NCBI GenBank assembly: GCA_964619675.1
Contig: CAZUEO010000037.1
Span: 1 to 20,836 of the forward strand
DNA: 20,836 nucleotides
DNA from: JAPLMW01 sp964619675
Lineage (GTDB): Bacteria; Planctomycetota; Phycisphaerae; Sedimentisphaerales; UBA12454
Reading direction: 5' to 3'
The notes under the pieces are model-generated. The model was not told where the DNA came from and searched no databases. It saw nothing but the letters and a program-made list of their open reading frames with translations. Positions 6,416 through 14,436 of this stretch are shown here, piece after piece. How positions within the stretch are numbered: the stretch's first letter is position 1; every line of letters begins with the position of its first letter. The position numbers were made by a program, and so were the translations under genes.

Positions 6416-7067
6416 GAAACAAATTTTTAAGGGCTTTCAAGAGGTTTTTCTTTGGTTTTTGCGGGACAAGCGGGCCGAAAATGTCGCGGTTAAGGACGGC
6501 AAATTGGCCGCACAAAGCCTGTGCGGCATCGTCATAAGCGATGGCGGCCTGGACTTCAGTTTCAAATGAACCAAGATACATCTCCCTGCCGTTGTGCTTT
6601 ATGCGCGCATACCATCTGCCGCTGCGTTTATCGAGCCTGACGCCTTTATACTTCGAAGTGCCATTGTAAAAGCCCCTTTCGCTGTTCCAGCAGTTCTGCA
6701 TATTGGTAGCAATCCGCAGGTTCGCCTTGCGGTTGTCAAGGCCGTCGCGGTTAACGTGGTCAACGATAGTGCCGCCAGGGGCATTCATAATCCGCCTGTG
6801 CATAAAGACATTTCTGCGGTCTTCGGTGCGGACAGCATAAAATTTTTTCTTCTTTTTATCCTCAAAAAGATGCCATTTGACTTTGTTTAATTCTTCATAG
6901 TCCTCAACGTCAACCCGGGTATATCTGCCCTGCGTCAACTTAATGAGTCTAAAAGGAAAGCCATAGCGGATTATACGATAGCGCAGCAAAATTTTTATGC
7001 CAAGGCGAATTAAAAAAGCCGGCATATAACAGGGAAAAGGTGGAATTTGAATGTGAAGAACAGGCAT
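6399..7067 (-). CDS. HNH endonuclease with C-terminal AP2/ERF DNA-binding domain
   Basis: A 222-aa homing-endonuclease-like protein. After a basic N-terminus comes LTQGRYTRVDVEDYEEL (44-60), typical of the family's N-terminal region. The HNH nuclease core follows: H90 in MHRRIM, D103-H104, D111-N112 and N116, then the NMQNCWN stretch (122-128). Residues 137-193 form an AP2-type domain (SKYKGV, W142-type core RWYARI, LGSFETEVQAAIAYD). Such proteins nick or cut DNA and may spread as free-standing mobile genes. ATG at 7067 is chosen over an upstream in-frame ATG (7124) because GGAG lies 6 nt before it. The last codons (KKVS and stop) come from the dispersed repeat at 6375-6415. It stands alone, with no intron or disrupted host gene nearby. 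Confidence 0.85.
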   Translation of the reverse strand: MPVLHIQIPPFPCYMPAFLIRLGIKILLRYRIIRYGFPFRLIKLTQGRYTRVDVEDYEELNKVKWHLFEDKKKKKFYAVRTEDRRNVFMHRRIMNAPGGTIVDHVNRDGLDNRKANLRIATNMQNCWNSERGFYNGTSKYKGVRLDKRSGRWYARIKHNGREMYLGSFETEVQAAIAYDDAAQALCGQFAVLNRDIFGPLVPQKPKKNLLKALKNLFLKKVS

Positions 7068-7368
7068 AAGGAACTCCAAAATTGAAAATTTAAAATAGCC
7101 TTTTATTATATCCATATATAACAATGTGGATATTTTAATAAGTTATCTAACAAAAGTCAAGGGAAAATACAAATATTTTAAAAATTGTAAACTTATTGAA
7201 TATAACGACTTATAATCAAAAAAGCTATTTATGAGAAAATTTTTATGGGATGGGTAGGAATGCCCGGAAATCCCGCTTATGTAACCGCGCTGATCAACCG
7301 ATATGCTCGTCAGATATTTGGATAATACCAGCGGAGCACTTTCTGACTGCAACGAAAGGAAACATTAC
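7068..7368. other. Divergent intergenic region, HNH gene and membrane-protein gene
   Basis: This AT-rich spacer must hold promoters in both directions, but none is convincing by eye. It contains an inverted repeat ATATCCA...TGGATAT (7109-7134) close to the HNH gene start. A GC-richer stretch at 7247-7330 precedes the plus-strand gene. Confidence 0.4.
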
Positions 7369-7632
7369 ATGAAATCCAATAAGAAAGAAACATTTTCAGG
7401 AAGAATTATATTATACCCGATTGTAATTTTCGCAGTCGGGATTCTCGTGTCGATTTTTGTGCCCATGTGGTCAAATAGCATTGATCCAAGACGGTTTGGA
7501 CATTCTGTGGGCCATCTTACCGTCGAGGCGATAATCCTGGCATTTGTTGTAGGCCTCATCTTCGACCTAAGGCGCAAGAAGGCAAATCAAAAGATGAAAG
7601 GCGATACGGCGGCACATCACTCAACTTCGTAA
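7369..7632 (+). CDS. Small two-helix membrane protein, unknown function
   Basis: An 87-aa protein with two hydrophobic segments: about residues 12-33 (IILYPIVIFAVGILVSIF) and 53-70 (LTVEAIILAFVVGLIFDL). The second is followed by the positive cluster RRKK, so both termini are probably cytoplasmic. ATG at 7369 is preferred to an upstream in-frame ATG (7303) because AAAGGA lies about 8 nt upstream and the first hydrophobic segment starts soon after it. It converges on plsY, with a repeat hairpin between their ends. I recognise no family. Confidence 0.6.
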   Translation: MKSNKKETFSGRIILYPIVIFAVGILVSIFVPMWSNSIDPRRFGHSVGHLTVEAIILAFVVGLIFDLRRKKANQKMKGDTAAHHSTS

Positions 7633-7656
7633 ACATTGCAGAAAAGGCGATATCAA

Positions 7657-7697
7657 GTACCGGCCAAAAAAGAAAAAGGTGTCAGGAACCTTTTTTA
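7657..7697. repeat. Dispersed GTACCGG...GGTGTCAGGAA repeat, copy 2 (possible bidirectional terminator)
   Basis: Near-identical to 6375-6415. Here the stem AAAAAGGT (7673-7680) / ACCTTTTT (7688-7695) is perfect around GTCAGGA and ends in a T-run. It lies between two convergent genes and could terminate both, though the stem is GC-poor. The plsY stop codon (7682-7684) lies inside it. Confidence 0.85.
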
Positions 7698-8338
7698 CTT
7701 CCTTGCAGGACTTTGTGTTCAGCGCCGGCGAGAATCCTTTTTATATTGGCACGGTGCAGGACTATTACAAGCGAACATAAAATTACCGCTGCTGCAATTA
7801 ACGGCCACAGGACATTAAAATACCAATCTTTTAAAATAATCGTCAAGACAATCATTATTACCGGAAAAACAGCGGCAGCGAAACAAGAGCCGAGTGAGAT
7901 ATACCGCCAGATGAGAACAATGGCTGCCCACAGGACAAAAACGATAAGGCCGGGTATTGTGCAATAAGGCCAGATACCCAGAACAACGCCAAAACCCGTC
8001 GCGACGCCTTTGCCGCCTTTGAATTTAAGATAGAACGGAAAAATATGACCCAGCATCGCCGCCACCCCGACAGCCAACCATAGAGCAAGTTCGGCAGGTG
8101 TTACGGAATCCGAAACGACAAAAAATTTGGCAGCGAAACTCGGTACAAATCCTTTAAGAACATCGAGTAAAAAACAAATATACGCCCATTTTTTACCGCA
8201 GGCACGGGCGAGATTCGTCGCACCGAGATTTCCCGAACCGATTTTGCGAAGGTCTACGCCCTGCACTTTTGCGATAACAAAAGCAAAAGAGACTGAGCCA
8301 ATCAAATAAGAAACCACAATTAAAACAACTGTTCTCAT
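7682..8338 (-). CDS. plsY: Acyl-phosphate:glycerol-3-phosphate acyltransferase PlsY
   Basis: PlsY is an inner-membrane enzyme that moves an acyl chain from acyl-phosphate to glycerol-3-phosphate, the first committed acylation of phospholipid synthesis. The three signature loops are visible: GSGNLGATN (34-42), GHIFPFYLKFKGGKGVATG (97-115) and the C-terminal HRANIKRILAGAEHK. Several hydrophobic segments begin at residue 2. Its 218 aa are normal for the family. It follows the glycosyltransferase by 36 nt and is the last gene of the envelope operon. The ribosome binding site is weak, and a dispersed CCACGAATAAACAC repeat occupies its leader. The final KKGS and stop derive from the repeat at 7657-7697. 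The plsX partner is not in the window. Confidence 0.95.
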   Translation of the reverse strand: MRTVVLIVVSYLIGSVSFAFVIAKVQGVDLRKIGSGNLGATNLARACGKKWAYICFLLDVLKGFVPSFAAKFFVVSDSVTPAELALWLAVGVAAMLGHIFPFYLKFKGGKGVATGFGVVLGIWPYCTIPGLIVFVLWAAIVLIWRYISLGSCFAAAVFPVIMIVLTIILKDWYFNVLWPLIAAAVILCSLVIVLHRANIKRILAGAEHKVLQGSKKGS

Positions 8339-8351
8339 CAGTATAGATTAA

Positions 8352-8368
8352 CCACGAATAAACACGAA
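8352..8368. repeat. Dispersed repeat CCACGAATAAACACGAA, copy 1
   Basis: Lies 14 bases upstream of the plsY start codon. A near-identical copy is at 15530-15546, upstream of lpxK. Confidence 0.65.
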
Positions 8369-8374
8369 CAAATA

Positions 8375-9538
8375 CTATTTTTTTATTTTGTTATAAAATT
8401 CCAATAATTTTCTGCAATGTGTTTCAATCGATACCTTTGATTTAATATCGTCTTCTTCAATTGCTTTTTTTGCGGCGGTGAGATTTTCGGTGCTGCAGAA
8501 GAATCTCATTGCCTCGGCAAGTGAATCAATGTCATTGGGCGAATCAAAGATTTTGCCGTGTTTGCCCGTGGTGAACAAATCGGTCGCACCGTTGTATTTC
8601 GTAGTTATCACGGGTTTGCCTGCCGCCAGCGATTCGAGTATAAACCTGCTCGAAGGGTCATAATAGGTAGGCAAAACAGCACAATCGGCAACAGCCAGAA
8701 GATTGCGAATACTGCCCACAGGACCAAAAAAAAGTATTTTGTCTTTTACATTTAATCCCGATGCAAGTCTCCGATACTGTCGAGCCTGTCCCCTTCCGAC
8801 AACAATCAGAAAGGCAGGACGCTTCGTAAATTTATTGTTTAAAATCGCAAGCGCCCTTACCAGGTTTGCAAGACCTTTAAGTCTGTAATTATGCGCGGCA
8901 AAAAGGAAAAACACCGGCTCATCGGCCTGTTTGAGATTAAACTTCGACAGAATCTGCGCACGAAGTCTATCGGTTTTGAGTATCTGAACCGATGCAGGCA
9001 GACGAATGCCGTTTGGAATGACACAAATTTTTTCATCGGGCAGGTTATAATGTTTTTTAAATTGTATTCCAACATACCGGCTCAGTGCAGCAACAACAGG
9101 ACCGTTTTCAGTCGTGCACAGCTTCTTTTCCGCACGAGCAAGTGCGGCTCTTTTTAAATTTGCAAAACCTGTCAGTAATTTAAAAATTCTCAAGGCAGCA
9201 CTGTTATAACTTGCCGCATTACGGATAGCAGCTTCAGCGTAACTTCCGCATCTGGGCTGATAAACATCGGCAAAATCAAACGGCAACGTGCTGTGGATTA
9301 TGTCGTAATTATTTTCCTTAAAGTGCTGCAGCAGCGCTTTTTCAAAATCCTTTAGGGCAACGCGTTTCTCAGTATTGCCGCATAAAACCTTAACTCTGCG
9401 GCATTTTCCGCTGCCGGTTGCAGCGAGGATTTTCACATCGGCTCCAAGCAGCGCCATTCTCGAGGCAAGCTCAAAAACGCTCCTTTCCGCCCCACCCAGG
9501 GTAATATTTGCTCGTTCTGTAATTATCGCAACTTTCAT
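8375..9538 (-). CDS. GT4-family glycosyltransferase, WaaG-like (LPS core)
   Basis: A 387-aa GT-B fold glycosyltransferase that probably adds a sugar to the LPS inner core at the cytoplasmic face of the inner membrane. The N-terminus has TLGGAERSVFELA (13-25), which resembles the WaaG donor-domain start. DVYQPRCGSYAEAAIR (91-106) and LSRYVGIQFKKHY also align with WaaG. C-terminal motifs are IPNGI (174-178) and YDPSSRFILESLAAGKPVIT (293-312), the retaining GT4 sugar-nucleotide loop with E302. The ATG at 9538 starts 4 nt after the previous stop. An in-frame TTG at 9553 would overlap the upstream gene and is less likely. Sugar and acceptor cannot be read from the sequence; glucose onto heptose is the E. 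coli precedent. Confidence 0.85.
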   Translation of the reverse strand: MKVAIITERANITLGGAERSVFELASRMALLGADVKILAATGSGKCRRVKVLCGNTEKRVALKDFEKALLQHFKENNYDIIHSTLPFDFADVYQPRCGSYAEAAIRNAASYNSAALRIFKLLTGFANLKRAALARAEKKLCTTENGPVVAALSRYVGIQFKKHYNLPDEKICVIPNGIRLPASVQILKTDRLRAQILSKFNLKQADEPVFFLFAAHNYRLKGLANLVRALAILNNKFTKRPAFLIVVGRGQARQYRRLASGLNVKDKILFFGPVGSIRNLLAVADCAVLPTYYDPSSRFILESLAAGKPVITTKYNGATDLFTTGKHGKIFDSPNDIDSLAEAMRFFCSTENLTAAKKAIEEDDIKSKVSIETHCRKLLEFYNKIKK

Positions 9539-9542
9539 AATC

Positions 9543-11396
9543 TCAATTCTCAAATGGTGGCACTCTGTTATGTTTCCTGTCGTGCCCTGCCATTCGCTGT
9601 GCTTTCGATTTAATCTTCTTTATAACGATTTTATCTCTCTTTGAAAGTTTGTTTTTCTGCAGATACGCCAAAAAGAAACGCAGCCTGTCTGTTTTTGTGA
9701 AAATTCTGCCCGGCGCCGAGTAGTAAAGCTGAGCAAGGTCTTTTATACGATACCTTTGAGAGAAAACAACCGGCTTGAACACCCTGTTCAAATCAATCAG
9801 CGTAAACTTGCCCTGTGAATTGCAGAATATATGGCAGAGATACAAATCGCGGTGGCGACAGCCTGTATCGTGAAACCTGCGAATAAATTGAGCAAGATTT
9901 TCAATGAAGGTTTTTCTGCCGCGGTAGAAACTTTGAGGTATTTTCTCCTCGAGACTTGCAGAATCGGGAATTTTTTCAGTTATTATAAAGCTTCGTTTTT
10001 CAAACAGACCGCTGTACTGCTGGCCGAAGGCAATGGCTCTCGGCGTGTTTATGCCGAGCTTTTTTAAATTTTTGGCGGGTTCAAGGTCGCAGGCCATAGT
10101 TGATACTTTTTTTCGCTGATTCAGCCAGTTTTTTAACTGGGTCAATTTTGGAATATTCTGATATCTTTTCAGAAATAAAGTTGCTTTAGGATTATCCGTA
10201 TCAAACACAATTCTTTGACGAAAAGCAGCAAGGTTGTCTTTGGTCAGGTTCTTTCCTTTGCTGAATGAAAAAATACCGTCCATACTTTCAAGGCCGAGTT
10301 TCCTGAAGCAATCTACAAAATCACTGCGGATATGAAAATCAGGAGCGACCTCTACAAATTCAGCTATAACCTTTCCAGCAATAATTTCTTGGGCGGCTTT
10401 GCAGACTGTCTCAACAGTTATCGATTCCATACAGTAGAGCCTGTCTTTTCTGCAGACGGGCTTGTCGCACGGAGCGCAGGGAACCTCGGCAACGATTTTT
10501 ATTTCATCAGCATAATCATTTTCAGTCCAGATGGGATTGTTCGGCCCAAATAAAGTTATAACCCTGCGGTTAAGAGCGATTGCGATATGGCGAGGGCCGG
10601 TATCGTTGGTAATTACAAGCAGGGCATAAGAAAATAACGCTTTTAACTGACCCAGTGTTACAGGATTTTTCGCAAGATTAATAACAGGGTGTTTGGCCTG
10701 CGAACAGATTCTTTCAGCAATTTCTGTCTCCTGCTTTGCGGGGCTTACCGAGATAAAAACATTTGCTGAAAATTTTTCGATGAGGAAATCGGCGACTTTT
10801 GCAAACCTGTCCGCCGGCCAGATTTTGCTCGCCCCAAAGGCCCCGCCGGGCACAAGGATAACGGCAGGTTTATCGCTACTGAGGTATTTGGCGAATTTCT
10901 CAAGAACAGCTTTGCGGTCGCTTTCGTCTATTTCAAGCTGCATTTTTCTGTCGGCCGTCTCACAACCAAATGATAAGGCTATCGCAAGATAGTAGTCGAT
11001 AGCTGAAAGCGGTTTGTATTTAAACAGGGAGATTTTTGCAGGATTCAGTTTTTTAGTCAGGAAAATGCCTCTGCCTTCTCTTGCGTAACCGGCGCGTTCT
11101 TTAATACCCGCTAAAAAAACAGCAAGGGCTGAAGCGAATGAATTTTTTAATAAAATAGCGGTATCAAAATTATATTTTTTCAGCTCTTTGGCAATCGCAA
11201 AAGGACTGCCTTTTTTGAGAACTATCCAATCATCGGCAAACCGGCAGGGCTTGAGAACTTCGGCGACGGTTCTGTTTGTGCAGAAGAAAATTTTGTCGTT
11301 TTCAAAAAGATTTCTAAAGGCAGCAAGAGCAGGCGTTGCCATAAAGCAATCGCCCATAGGCGACGGGAGCCAGATTAATACGTTTTGACAGCTCAT
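9543..11396 (-). CDS. ADP-heptose:LPS heptosyltransferase (GT9) fused to WaaP-type LPS kinase
   Basis: A 617-aa bifunctional protein. Residues 1-345 are a GT9 heptosyltransferase of WaaF/WaaC type: LPSPMGDCFMATPAL (10-24) with D16, TNDTGPRHIAIAL (263-275), FGPNNP (283-288), and a cysteine cluster at 307-322. Residues about 365-617 match the WaaP/InaA sugar-kinase family: K410 in FLKRY, FIITEKI (470-476), the catalytic loop HRDLYLCHIF (515-524) with D517, and IDLNR (534-538) with metal-binding D535. The pair of activities fits transfer of L-glycero-D-manno-heptose to the core followed by phosphorylation of a heptose. The start keeps the conserved GT9 N-terminus. It sits 15 nt after gmhB and 4 nt before the WaaG-like gene. 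In E. coli these are separate proteins. Confidence 0.9.
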   Translation of the reverse strand: MSCQNVLIWLPSPMGDCFMATPALAAFRNLFENDKIFFCTNRTVAEVLKPCRFADDWIVLKKGSPFAIAKELKKYNFDTAILLKNSFASALAVFLAGIKERAGYAREGRGIFLTKKLNPAKISLFKYKPLSAIDYYLAIALSFGCETADRKMQLEIDESDRKAVLEKFAKYLSSDKPAVILVPGGAFGASKIWPADRFAKVADFLIEKFSANVFISVSPAKQETEIAERICSQAKHPVINLAKNPVTLGQLKALFSYALLVITNDTGPRHIAIALNRRVITLFGPNNPIWTENDYADEIKIVAEVPCAPCDKPVCRKDRLYCMESITVETVCKAAQEIIAGKVIAEFVEVAPDFHIRSDFVDCFRKLGLESMDGIFSFSKGKNLTKDNLAAFRQRIVFDTDNPKATLFLKRYQNIPKLTQLKNWLNQRKKVSTMACDLEPAKNLKKLGINTPRAIAFGQQYSGLFEKRSFIITEKIPDSASLEEKIPQSFYRGRKTFIENLAQFIRRFHDTGCRHRDLYLCHIFCNSQGKFTLIDLNRVFKPVVFSQRYRIKDLAQLYYSAPGRIFTKTDRLRFFLAYLQKNKLSKRDKIVIKKIKSKAQRMAGHDRKHNRVPPFEN

Positions 11397-11411
11397 AGCC
11401 TGATAATTCCG

Positions 11412-12371
11412 TCATTTTTCATTGTGCATTATATAAAATGTAAGAGCCATAAGCTGAAAAACAATTGCAAAACCAAGAACTGTAAATACGGCGCTGCCTT
11501 TAGCTGTAGGAGACAAGCAGAACCACAGTGATATGACAAGACAGAACAGAACAACTATCTGTAAAACGCCTGCGAAAAGCTTAAGTACGGAAAAATCGCT
11601 GTACAGCTCCTGGCGATGACGGCTTTTAAGCAGGAGCTTAATATCCTCAAGCAACTGCTCAGTTCTTGAGGCCGGGTTATCAGCGGCAGGCGGCAATATT
11701 TCTTCTTCAGTTGTTTCAGATTCTTCGGTTTCTCGCTGCTGCTGCCGGTCAGCAATTTCGACAGACTGCGGCTCTACAGGCGACTCTATAGTTTCGACAC
11801 TCTGTTTCAACACAATTTCCCTCCTAACTATATTGGCGGCTTCCTTAAGGTTTATCGCCTCAAAGTCGGCTTCCGGGTCTTCGAGCTGTTTGACGGGCAT
11901 ATTTTTATGCGATTTTATAAGAATTGTACGGCAGCTGGCGGCTTTTCCCGCAGCGATATCCCTGTAGTCATCGCCGACCATCCAGGAATCGGACAAATCG
12001 ATATTCATTTCCTTAGCAGCGGCAAGCAACATTCCGGGTTTCGGTTTTCGCCAGTCGCTGTCTTTGCGGTATTTCGCAACTACGCCGTCAGGATGATAAG
12101 GACAATAATAAATTCTGTCGAGATAGGCGCTTTGCTCTGCCAGAAGCTGTTTAAGCTTTTCGTGAATCTGCGCGATTGCCTGCTCGGTGATTATGCCGCG
12201 AGCGACACCCGACTGGTTCGAGACAACTATGATTTTGTAGCCCATTTTTCGCAGGTCGGCAAGGGCACCGGCAGCACCGGGTACAAGCTTTACCTGCTGC
12301 GGGCTGTTGATGTAGCCCGAATCTTCCATAATTGTGTCGTCCCTGTCGAGAAATATGGCTTTCTGGTTCAT
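11412..12371 (-). CDS. gmhB: D,D-heptose 1,7-bisphosphate phosphatase GmhB with C-terminal membrane extension
   Basis: GmhB removes the C7 phosphate from D-glycero-beta-D-manno-heptose 1,7-bisphosphate in ADP-heptose synthesis. HAD motifs are DRDDT (D9 nucleophile, D11 acid/base), SNQSG (51-55), RKPKPGM (108-114) and GDDYRD (133-138). The enzyme is complete by about residue 180. Then come an acidic, Gln/Glu-rich linker (about 190-235) and two hydrophobic helices (about 264-286 and 293-314), giving 319 aa against 180-190 for ordinary GmhB. The zinc-loop ligands of the E. coli type (CxH...CxC) are mostly lost: C90 stays, but the later positions are S105 and W107. It starts 3 nt after gmhA ends. 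The tail may tether the enzyme to the membrane beside the LPS transferases. Confidence 0.9.
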   Translation of the reverse strand: MNQKAIFLDRDDTIMEDSGYINSPQQVKLVPGAAGALADLRKMGYKIIVVSNQSGVARGIITEQAIAQIHEKLKQLLAEQSAYLDRIYYCPYHPDGVVAKYRKDSDWRKPKPGMLLAAAKEMNIDLSDSWMVGDDYRDIAAGKAASCRTILIKSHKNMPVKQLEDPEADFEAINLKEAANIVRREIVLKQSVETIESPVEPQSVEIADRQQQRETEESETTEEEILPPAADNPASRTEQLLEDIKLLLKSRHRQELYSDFSVLKLFAGVLQIVVLFCLVISLWFCLSPTAKGSAVFTVLGFAIVFQLMALTFYIMHNEK

Positions 12372-12374
12372 AAT

Positions 12375-12950
12375 TTATTTCCCCCGTACAAAGTGCATCT
12401 CAACCAGGCCGCAGACGATATGATACGCAAGCTGATGTATTTGCTGAACTGCAAATGTTTTTTCATCTCCGCAGAAGAGGCACACATCTGCTATTTTTTC
12501 AAGCCTGCTGTTTTTTCTGCCTGTAAAGGCAATAACTTTTGCGCCGCGTTTTTTCGCAAGAGCCGCTGCCCTTACAACATTAGTACTGCCGCCGCTGGTT
12601 GACAGTGCCCACAGGCAGTCGCCTTTTTTGACAAGTCCCTCAACCTGTTTCGCAAAGATATTTTCAAAACCATAGTCGTTGGCAATGGAGGTTATAACCG
12701 AAGTATCTGTTGAAAGCGCAACGGCAGGCAGCGACTTTCTATTCTTTAGAAACCTGCCTATGAACTCTCCTGCTATATGCTGAGCATCGGCTGCAGAGCC
12801 GCCATTGCCGCAAATATAAATTACTCCGCCTTTTTCAATGCAGTTTATAATCGTTTTTGTGACTTTTTCGACTACTGCGGTGCAATCGGCTTCAAAACTG
12901 TCGAGCATTTTTCTGTGCAGCGCGATTGTCTGAGCAATTTGCTTTTTCAT
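12375..12950 (-). CDS. gmhA: Sedoheptulose-7-phosphate isomerase (phosphoheptose isomerase)
   Basis: GmhA converts sedoheptulose 7-phosphate to D-glycero-D-manno-heptose 7-phosphate, the entry step of ADP-heptose synthesis. The 191-aa protein has a SIS fold with CGNGGSAADAQHIAGEF (47-63), carrying the metal-binding H58 and catalytic-type E62. STSGGS (118-123) binds phosphate, and H172 in the C-terminal helix matches the second active-site histidine. Length is normal. Its ATG overlaps the hldE stop by 4 nt (ATGA), so the two are translationally coupled. Confidence 0.95.
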   Translation of the reverse strand: MKKQIAQTIALHRKMLDSFEADCTAVVEKVTKTIINCIEKGGVIYICGNGGSAADAQHIAGEFIGRFLKNRKSLPAVALSTDTSVITSIANDYGFENIFAKQVEGLVKKGDCLWALSTSGGSTNVVRAAALAKKRGAKVIAFTGRKNSRLEKIADVCLFCGDEKTFAVQQIHQLAYHIVCGLVEMHFVRGK

Positions 12951-14434
12951 TCGTTATGTTTCCACAATGTTTTTAATTTTTCTATAATGCCGGTGGTGCT
13001 TTTACCTTCGACAAGAGGAGCCAGCACGATTTTGCCGCCGATTGATTCGACAAATTCTCTGCCGACGATGCCTTTTTCGGCCCAGTCCTGCCCTTTTACA
13101 AGCACATCCGGCCTTACTTTCTTTATAATCTCAAGCGGGTCAGGCTCATCAAAAATCACAATATAGTCAACGCTCTCCAGAGCAGAAAGCACGGCAGCCC
13201 TGTCGAGCTGGTTGTTTATGGGCCTGTCGGGCCCTTTAATAATTTTGACGCTCTTGTCGCTGTTAAGAGCAAGCACGACTATATCGCCCTGCTTTTTGCA
13301 GTAATTTAAAAATTCAATATGCCCCCTGTGCAAGACATCGAAACAGCCGTTGGTAAAGACTATTTTATGATTATGCGCTCTATGCAACCTGAGCTGCTGG
13401 GCAAGCTGGTCGATACTTTTGATTTTTGAGCCGCTCTTTTGTCTTCGGCTTATTATTTCATTCACTATTTCCTCAACAGAAACCGTAGCGACTCCGAATT
13501 TTTCGACTTCGATGCCGCCGGCCACATTGCATATCTGGACTGCTGTTTTATAATCGACTCCTACCGCCAGCGTCGCGGCAAGCGCTGCAAGAACCATATC
13601 GCCGGCGCCTGTAACGTCATAAACTCTGCGGATAACGGTCGGTATATGCTCCTCAGTCCGGTCTGTTTTCAGATAAGCCCCCTCTTTATCAAGAGTTATA
13701 ACAACCGCTTCAAGATGAAACCTGTCAGCGAGGATTTTTGCCGCTTTTGCGGCATCGTCAATCGTTCTAATTTCGATGCCCGAAGCTATCGAGGCTTCCA
13801 AACGATTCGGCGTAATGGCCGAGGCGTATGAATATTTTACGTAATCCGTTCTCGGAGCGGGATCTATCAGAACTCTTTTGCCTGCGGATGCTGCGATTTT
13901 AATCAAGGTTTTGCAGAAATTTTCTTCGAAAAAGCCCTTATTGTAATCCTGCAGACAAACGATATCGGCCTGCGAAATTTTATTCTCGTATAAATCGACA
14001 AGCTGCCGGTACTGGCTGCTCTTGAGATTCGAATCAATCTCATCATCCACTCTCAGGAGCTGCTGCGGGTGAATATGCTGGGCAAGACCGATGAATCTTT
14101 GTTTGGTGATTGTACCTCTGTCGTCAACTTCGATAAGGCCTGACACATCGGCGCCAATAGCTTCAAGCTGCTCTTGCAGGGTCCGGGCATTTGCATCTTT
14201 TCCAACTGCACCGATACAGAAAGCCTTTGCGCCCAGCGCCGCAAGGTCTGCCGCAACCGATGCCGCCCCGCCGAGCCGCTGTTCCCTATTGACTGCTCTC
14301 AAAACCGGTACAGGCGCCTCCGGGCTTATCCTCACCGCGTCGCCATAGACGTAAACATCCAGCAGGAAGTCTCCTGCCAGCAGCACCTTTGGTGAGCCGA
14401 GACTCTCAACGACATTTATAAGCCTGTCATACAT
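12947..14434 (-). CDS. hldE: Bifunctional heptose 7-phosphate kinase / heptose 1-phosphate adenylyltransferase
   Basis: HldE (RfaE) phosphorylates heptose 7-phosphate at C1, and after GmhB action adenylylates heptose 1-phosphate. Residues 1-330 are a PfkB/ribokinase-type kinase, with GGAASVAADLAALGA (55-69) and the catalytic signature DVTGAGD (273-279). Residues about 350-495 are the nucleotidyltransferase, with TNGCFDVLHRGH (361-372). The 495 aa are close to the E. coli enzyme (477 aa). GGAGG lies 9 nt upstream of the ATG, inside the end of lpxK, and the two reading frames are only 2 nt apart. With GmhA and GmhB encoded just downstream, the pathway lacks only the C6 epimerase HldD, which is not in this window. 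Confidence 0.96.
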   Translation of the reverse strand: MYDRLINVVESLGSPKVLLAGDFLLDVYVYGDAVRISPEAPVPVLRAVNREQRLGGAASVAADLAALGAKAFCIGAVGKDANARTLQEQLEAIGADVSGLIEVDDRGTITKQRFIGLAQHIHPQQLLRVDDEIDSNLKSSQYRQLVDLYENKISQADIVCLQDYNKGFFEENFCKTLIKIAASAGKRVLIDPAPRTDYVKYSYASAITPNRLEASIASGIEIRTIDDAAKAAKILADRFHLEAVVITLDKEGAYLKTDRTEEHIPTVIRRVYDVTGAGDMVLAALAATLAVGVDYKTAVQICNVAGGIEVEKFGVATVSVEEIVNEIISRRQKSGSKIKSIDQLAQQLRLHRAHNHKIVFTNGCFDVLHRGHIEFLNYCKKQGDIVVLALNSDKSVKIIKGPDRPINNQLDRAAVLSALESVDYIVIFDEPDPLEIIKKVRPDVLVKGQDWAEKGIVGREFVESIGGKIVLAPLVEGKSTTGIIEKLKTLWKHNE

Positions 14435-14436
14435 AT

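Noticed and set aside
8345..8354. Promoter overlapping the plsY leader (TATACT just before the ATG)
   Set aside because: The -35 match is poor, the implied transcript would be nearly leaderless, and the operon context already explains expression.
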